DNA of 53,559 nucleotides from Pseudomonadota bacterium (GTDB lineage Bacteria; Myxococcota_A; UBA796; GCA-2862545), in the NCBI GenBank assembly GCA_947475315.1, contig CANJMY010000016.1, positions 1-53,559 on the forward strand, given 5' to 3'. A program made the translations under genes and the position numbers. The notes below the pieces were generated by a model, which saw nothing but the letters and a program-made list of their open reading frames with translations, did not search any database and had not been told where the DNA came from. Position 1 is the first letter of the stretch. Every line of letters begins with the position of its first letter. Positions 50,156 through 53,559 of the stretch are shown here, one piece after another.

Positions 50156-52696
50156 TTACGGCTGCATCCACGTTGCGCCCGCGCGCCAGTCGTCGCCCGA
50201 CGACACCCAGGACTTGAGCCACGGCCCGATCCGGTCCTGCGGCGACGGGTACCAGCGCGAGATCGTGACTGACTTGATCTCCGCGCCCATCGCGCCGTCG
50301 GTGGGCACGAACGGGCCCGCCAGCTCCTCGCTGCAACACGGCCACACGTTGACGTGAAAGCGCATCGGGAGCTGGGGAATGGGCGTAGGCCGACCGGCCG
50401 GGCGCGCGTGCACCAGACGCCCGTCGACGAACCAGCGGATCTCGCTCGCCTCCCACTCGATCGCGTAGCGGTGGAAGTCCGCGGCCGCGTCAAAGCCCAG
50501 GTCGAGGATCACGGGCGTGCCGCGCATGCCGTAGTTGTAGAGGTCGCCGGGCACTCCGGGGTTGTAGAACACGTTCACGATCATCTTCGTCGTGTCGCGC
50601 CCGACGAACTCGGCGTCGATCTCCTGCCAGGGGTCGAAGCGGTACAGGAAGAAGCCGGTCACCACGCCCGACACCTTGGCGGGCTTGAGCACCGTCTCAA
50701 AGCGGCCGAACGTGTGCTGCGCGTCGGGGCTGTCCTTGGTGGCGATCGATCCGGACGTCCAGTCCTTGCCCTGCGTGGCCTGCGGCGAGAGCTTGAGCGT
50801 CAGCCCGCCGCCCGGCGCCGGCACCACGTTGTCCGGCGAGAACACGGCCTTGTTGCAGAAGAAGGTGGTGTCGAGCTTGTCCCAGAAGGTGGTGTCGACC
50901 GCCGTGAACGTGTCGTCGCGCAGCAGCTTGAAGGTGCCGGTCTGACGACCCCACTGCGGCGTGTGTGAGCCGTCGCAGTAGCCCTTGAGGGTCTTGGCCG
51001 GGACGATCCACGGGTCGGTGTCGGACTGCTGCGCGACACACGGCGTGTCCTGCACAGGGATCCACGCGGCGGGGCCGTAGAGCACGCCACCGCAGAACAC
51101 GGCCGACAGCAGCGCGGCGGCCAGCACGACGTTGCGCCGCTTCATGGTGGGCCGCCTGGGCCAGCGGCGCGCGGAGAAGAGCCAATCACCAAGCCTCCAG
51201 CTGTCCTTGATCCCCACCGGCGCCACCAGCGCCGACGGGTCGGCGACCACCGCCGCCTCCACCGGCGCCGCGCGCGACACCGCCCGCCAGCGCGCGCGCC
51301 CGGTCCCGTAATCCATCATGCCCAGCAGCACGCCCGTGATGTCCAGGTAGAAGGCCACCGGGTACGTCAGGATCACCGCCAGCACCGTGCCCGCGCTCGC
51401 CTGGCCAAAGCGCACCAAGCCCACCAGCAGCAGCACCAGCGGCGCGCACAGGCCCACGATCCCCGCCACCTGGGCGAACGTCGCGATCGGCAGCGAGGCG
51501 CGCGGCAGGTCGGTCAGCAGGATCGCCTGCGCCAGGTTCATGGCGATCACCACCGACGGCGCCAGCCACGCGAACACGACCGCGATCTCCTCCGCACGCG
51601 CGACGCGGCCGATCGTGCGCTGGGTCGACGCGATCATCGTCGCCAGGACCAGGCTCGCGAGCACGGCGGCGATCTGGCTGAACGGCGCGAGCTGCCGCAC
51701 GAAGAACAGCCCGATCGACACGTGCAGCGCGAACACCACCACCGACATCAGGTAGTGCGACCCGTGGAACACAAACTGCGCACGGTCGCGCCAGCCGAGC
51801 GGCGAGCCAGGCAGGCTCCGCAGGTGCTTGAGGAAGGTCTCGGTGTGGCCGTTCGCCCAGCGTCGGCGCCGCGCCAGGAAGCTGTACAGATCGGGCGACG
51901 TCTCCTCGTCGGACCCGCTGTAGGGGTTGTGCAGCACCTTGAGCCCCTGCGTCAGCAGCAGCTCGTAGCTGAGGTCGGTGTCCTCGGTGATGCAGGCGCC
52001 GAGCGGGCGCTCGCGGAGCAGCGTGGTGTCCATCACCACCGTCGTGCCCGTGAAGAACACGGTCAGGCCCATGTGGGTGAACGCGCCGTTGAACAGCTCG
52101 CAGCCGACGTGCTGGTGCAGCGAGTCCCACAGCGAGAACACGCCCGACGCCGACAGCGGCCAGCGCCGCGCCTGCACGATCCGTCCGCGCTGCTCCTCCA
52201 GCACCACGAGCGACGTGCGCAGCCAGTCCGGGTGCGCCTGGTGGTCGCAGTCGAGGATGGCGACCCACGCCGTGCGGACGCGCGGGATGATCCAGTTGAT
52301 CTTCTCGGCCTTGGGGTCGACGCCGGTGAACGCGATCTGGACGACCCGATCGCCGTCGGTCGACAGCGTGACGATCGGCGCGTCGCCCCGCAGGTCCACG
52401 CCTGGGTACCGCGCCTCGAACAGCGCGATCGAGCTGTCGCTGCGATCCTTGAGCAGGAGCGTGATGGCGATCGGGCCTGCGTGATCCTGGGCCAGCAGCG
52501 ACGTGATCACGCGCAGCGCGCGCTCGCCCTCGTTGCGTGCGGGGATGAGCACGCTCACCGGGTCCGTTGGGCGCTCGTGAAAGACCCGCGGCGCGGGGCG
52601 ACCCCGCCAGAACACGATCGCCGACGCGTAGTGGCCCAGGCCGTAGGTGGCCAGGCACACGATGAGCGCGACGATCAGCCCCAGCAGCAGCGCCAT
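50156..52696 (-). CDS. GT2 synthase fused to lichenase-type GH16 domain
   Basis: One uninterrupted frame of 846 codons encodes two enzymes. Residues 1-500: an N-terminal helix, a family 2 glycosyltransferase domain (VLIPARNEGERA near 49-60, DCD at 149-151, TED at 237-239 and RRRRW at 276-280 in the place of QxxRW) and four to five more helices, as in cellulose/curdlan-type synthases. Residues 518-846: a membrane anchor (about 523-545) and a GH16 domain whose catalytic EIDAEFVGRDTTKM (E692, D694, E696) is close to bacterial lichenases; EIRWFVDGRLVH follows. The hydrolase would sit in the periplasm at the exit of the synthase. An internal ATG at 51145 could also start GH16 alone but has only a weak ribosome site. 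Confidence 0.85.
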   Translation of the reverse strand: MALLLGLIVALIVCLATYGLGHYASAIVFWRGRPAPRVFHERPTDPVSVLIPARNEGERALRVITSLLAQDHAGPIAITLLLKDRSDSSIALFEARYPGVDLRGDAPIVTLSTDGDRVVQIAFTGVDPKAEKINWIIPRVRTAWVAILDCDHQAHPDWLRTSLVVLEEQRGRIVQARRWPLSASGVFSLWDSLHQHVGCELFNGAFTHMGLTVFFTGTTVVMDTTLLRERPLGACITEDTDLSYELLLTQGLKVLHNPYSGSDEETSPDLYSFLARRRRWANGHTETFLKHLRSLPGSPLGWRDRAQFVFHGSHYLMSVVVFALHVSIGLFFVRQLAPFSQIAAVLASLVLATMIASTQRTIGRVARAEEIAVVFAWLAPSVVIAMNLAQAILLTDLPRASLPIATFAQVAGIVGLCAPLVLLLVGLVRFGQASAGTVLAVILTYPVAFYLDITGVLLGMMDYGTGRARWRAVSRAAPVEAAVVADPSALVAPVGIKDSWRLGDWLFSARRWPRRPTMKRRNVVLAAALLSAVFCGGVLYGPAAWIPVQDTPCVAQQSDTDPWIVPAKTLKGYCDGSHTPQWGRQTGTFKLLRDDTFTAVDTTFWDKLDTTFFCNKAVFSPDNVVPAPGGGLTLKLSPQATQGKDWTSGSIATKDSPDAQHTFGRFETVLKPAKVSGVVTGFFLYRFDPWQEIDAEFVGRDTTKMIVNVFYNPGVPGDLYNYGMRGTPVILDLGFDAAADFHRYAIEWEASEIRWFVDGRLVHARPAGRPTPIPQLPMRFHVNVWPCCSEELAGPFVPTDGAMGAEIKSVTISRWYPSPQDRIGPWLKSWVSSGDDWRAGATWMQP

Positions 52697-52699
52697 GCT

Positions 52700-53559
52700 C
52701 TAGGCCTCATCAGGGGGGCGGCCGTCGGACAGGTGCCGCAGGATGCGCGACGTGGAGCGGTCGGCGAGCAGCGGCGCCAGCACCACGCGCCCGCCGTGTC
52801 CCTCCACCACCTCGCGGCCGACAACCTGATCCACGCGGTAGTCGGCGCCCTTGATCAGGACGTGCGGCAACACGCGCTCGATGAGCGTCAGGGGTGTGTC
52901 CTCGCCGAACAGCACCACCGCGTCCACACACTCAAACGCGGCCAACATCGCGGCGCGCTCGCCCTCGGGCATCACGGGTCGTGCGGCGCCCTTCAACCGT
53001 CGCACGCTCTCGTCGCGGTTCACGCCCACCACCAGCACGTCGGCCTGGCTCGCGGCGAAGTGGAGCAGCGACAGGTGCCCCGCGTGGAGCACGTCGAAGC
53101 AGCCGTTGGTGAAGGCGACGTGCTTGCCCTGCAGCTTCCACAGCGCCAGCTTGTGGGCGAGCGCGTCGTCGCCGCACACCTTGTCGGACGCGCGGGGCGT
53201 GCAGGCGTGGACCAGCTCTTTGAGGTGCACCACCGCCGTGCCCACCTTGCCCACGACCACGCCCGCCGCGGCGTTCGCGAGGCGCGCCGCCGTGTGCAGG
53301 TCGGCCCCGACGCCGAGCCCTAGCGCGAGCACGGCGATCAGCGTGTCGCCCGCGCCGGTGACGTCGAACACCTCGCGCCCGGTCGAGCGGATCGCCTCGG
53401 CGGGGCCGTCCTTGGGCAGCAGCACCAGTCCGCGCTCGCCGAGCGTGATGACCAGCGCGCCCAGGTCGGCGTTGGTGATCCACGCCCGCGCCGCGTCGAT
53501 CCCGCCGTCGTCCACGGGCAGCCCGACGATGGCCTCCAGCTCGCGCTGGTTGGGCGTGA
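52700..53559 (-). CDS. hldE: Bifunctional heptose kinase/adenylyltransferase HldE, N-terminus cut by window end
   Basis: The frame enters from beyond the window (TPNQRELEAIVG is encoded by the last bases, in the kinase domain) and continues for 286 codons. It shows the end of the PfkB-type kinase (DVTGAGDTLIAVLALGLGVG) and the complete nucleotidyltransferase domain (TNGCFDVLHAGHLSLLHFA, then VGVNRDESVRRLKG and ADYRVDQVVGREVV). HldE makes ADP-heptose for the lipopolysaccharide core. A GTG at 53515 is not the true start. The stop lies 3 nt before the start of the GT2-GH16 gene, so both may be in one transcript. Confidence 0.92.
   Translation of the reverse strand, partial: TPNQRELEAIVGLPVDDGGIDAARAWITNADLGALVITLGERGLVLLPKDGPAEAIRSTGREVFDVTGAGDTLIAVLALGLGVGADLHTAARLANAAAGVVVGKVGTAVVHLKELVHACTPRASDKVCGDDALAHKLALWKLQGKHVAFTNGCFDVLHAGHLSLLHFAASQADVLVVGVNRDESVRRLKGAARPVMPEGERAAMLAAFECVDAVVLFGEDTPLTLIERVLPHVLIKGADYRVDQVVGREVVEGHGGRVVLAPLLADRSTSRILRHLSDGRPPDEA

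Noticed and set aside
51145..51145. Separate start for the GH16 domain instead of a fusion
   Set aside because: The ATG has only a weak AGGCGG upstream and the reading frame and codon pattern are continuous, so the fusion is preferred, though internal initiation stays possible.
1..53559. CRISPR array, tRNA, rRNA or prophage
   Set aside because: No regularly spaced repeats, tRNA-like cloverleafs or phage structural genes were seen by eye; a dedicated search (tRNAscan, Infernal) could still find a small RNA.

Overview
The window comes from a high-GC bacterial chromosome that looks like a Myxococcota or other deltaproteobacterial-type lineage. This is inferred from gene content, not from a marker gene. 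The signs are about nine lipoproteins with Asp/Thr-rich (DTD) linkers behind the lipobox, a trypsin-like protease ending in a MYXO-CTERM-like tail (Gly-Gly-Cys, hydrophobic helix, RRRR), an IgGFc-binding-type surface lipoprotein, a transmembrane Ser/Thr kinase, and very strong GC bias at third codon positions. The bias produces many long opposite-strand shadow ORFs, which are omitted. The window is gene-dense: no gap between genes exceeds 300 bases, and no rRNA, tRNA or CRISPR array was found.

Layout. 1-991: an integron-type tyrosine recombinase, cut by the window start. 1100-7770: a HAD phosphatase, a TerB-like protein, a secreted trypsin, a ceramidase-like lipoprotein and an IgGFc-binding-like lipoprotein. 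7814-12407: five translationally coupled genes on the minus strand (type III polyketide synthase, ICMT-type methyltransferase, acyl carrier protein, fatty acyl-AMP ligase, FAD monooxygenase) that look like a phenolic-lipid or alkylpyrone pathway with its own fatty-acid loading step. MFS and MATE exporters follow at 12459-15223. 15231-24540: envelope lipoproteins, membrane proteins, a degenerate kinase-like protein, and RNase HI and RNase HII lying tail to tail. 24681-28036: a DUF3604 / PpiC isomerase / shortened HupE-UreJ-like block. 28086-33875: an OPT transporter, a NadR-like kinase, a transmembrane Ser/Thr kinase and small membrane proteins. 33872-36516: two overlapping paralogues with a CsgG/FlgO-like domain. 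36617-43177: an MFS transporter, a radical SAM protein, DUF1801 and VOC proteins, an MMPL exporter and a lipoprotein. 43227-48358: a beta-propeller lipoprotein, a LysR regulator divergent from a flavodoxin-fold oxidoreductase, and a lipoprotein. 48448-53559: a GT39-like membrane glycosyltransferase, a single-frame fusion of a GT2 synthase with a lichenase-type GH16 domain, and HldE (cut by the window end).

The parts most worth attention are the GT2-GH16 fusion (a candidate beta-glucan synthase carrying its own periplasmic glucanase), the compact lipid operon with dedicated ligase and ACP, and the integron integrase with no recognisable attI or cassette next to its 5' end. All function assignments rest on reading motifs by eye; no database search was possible.
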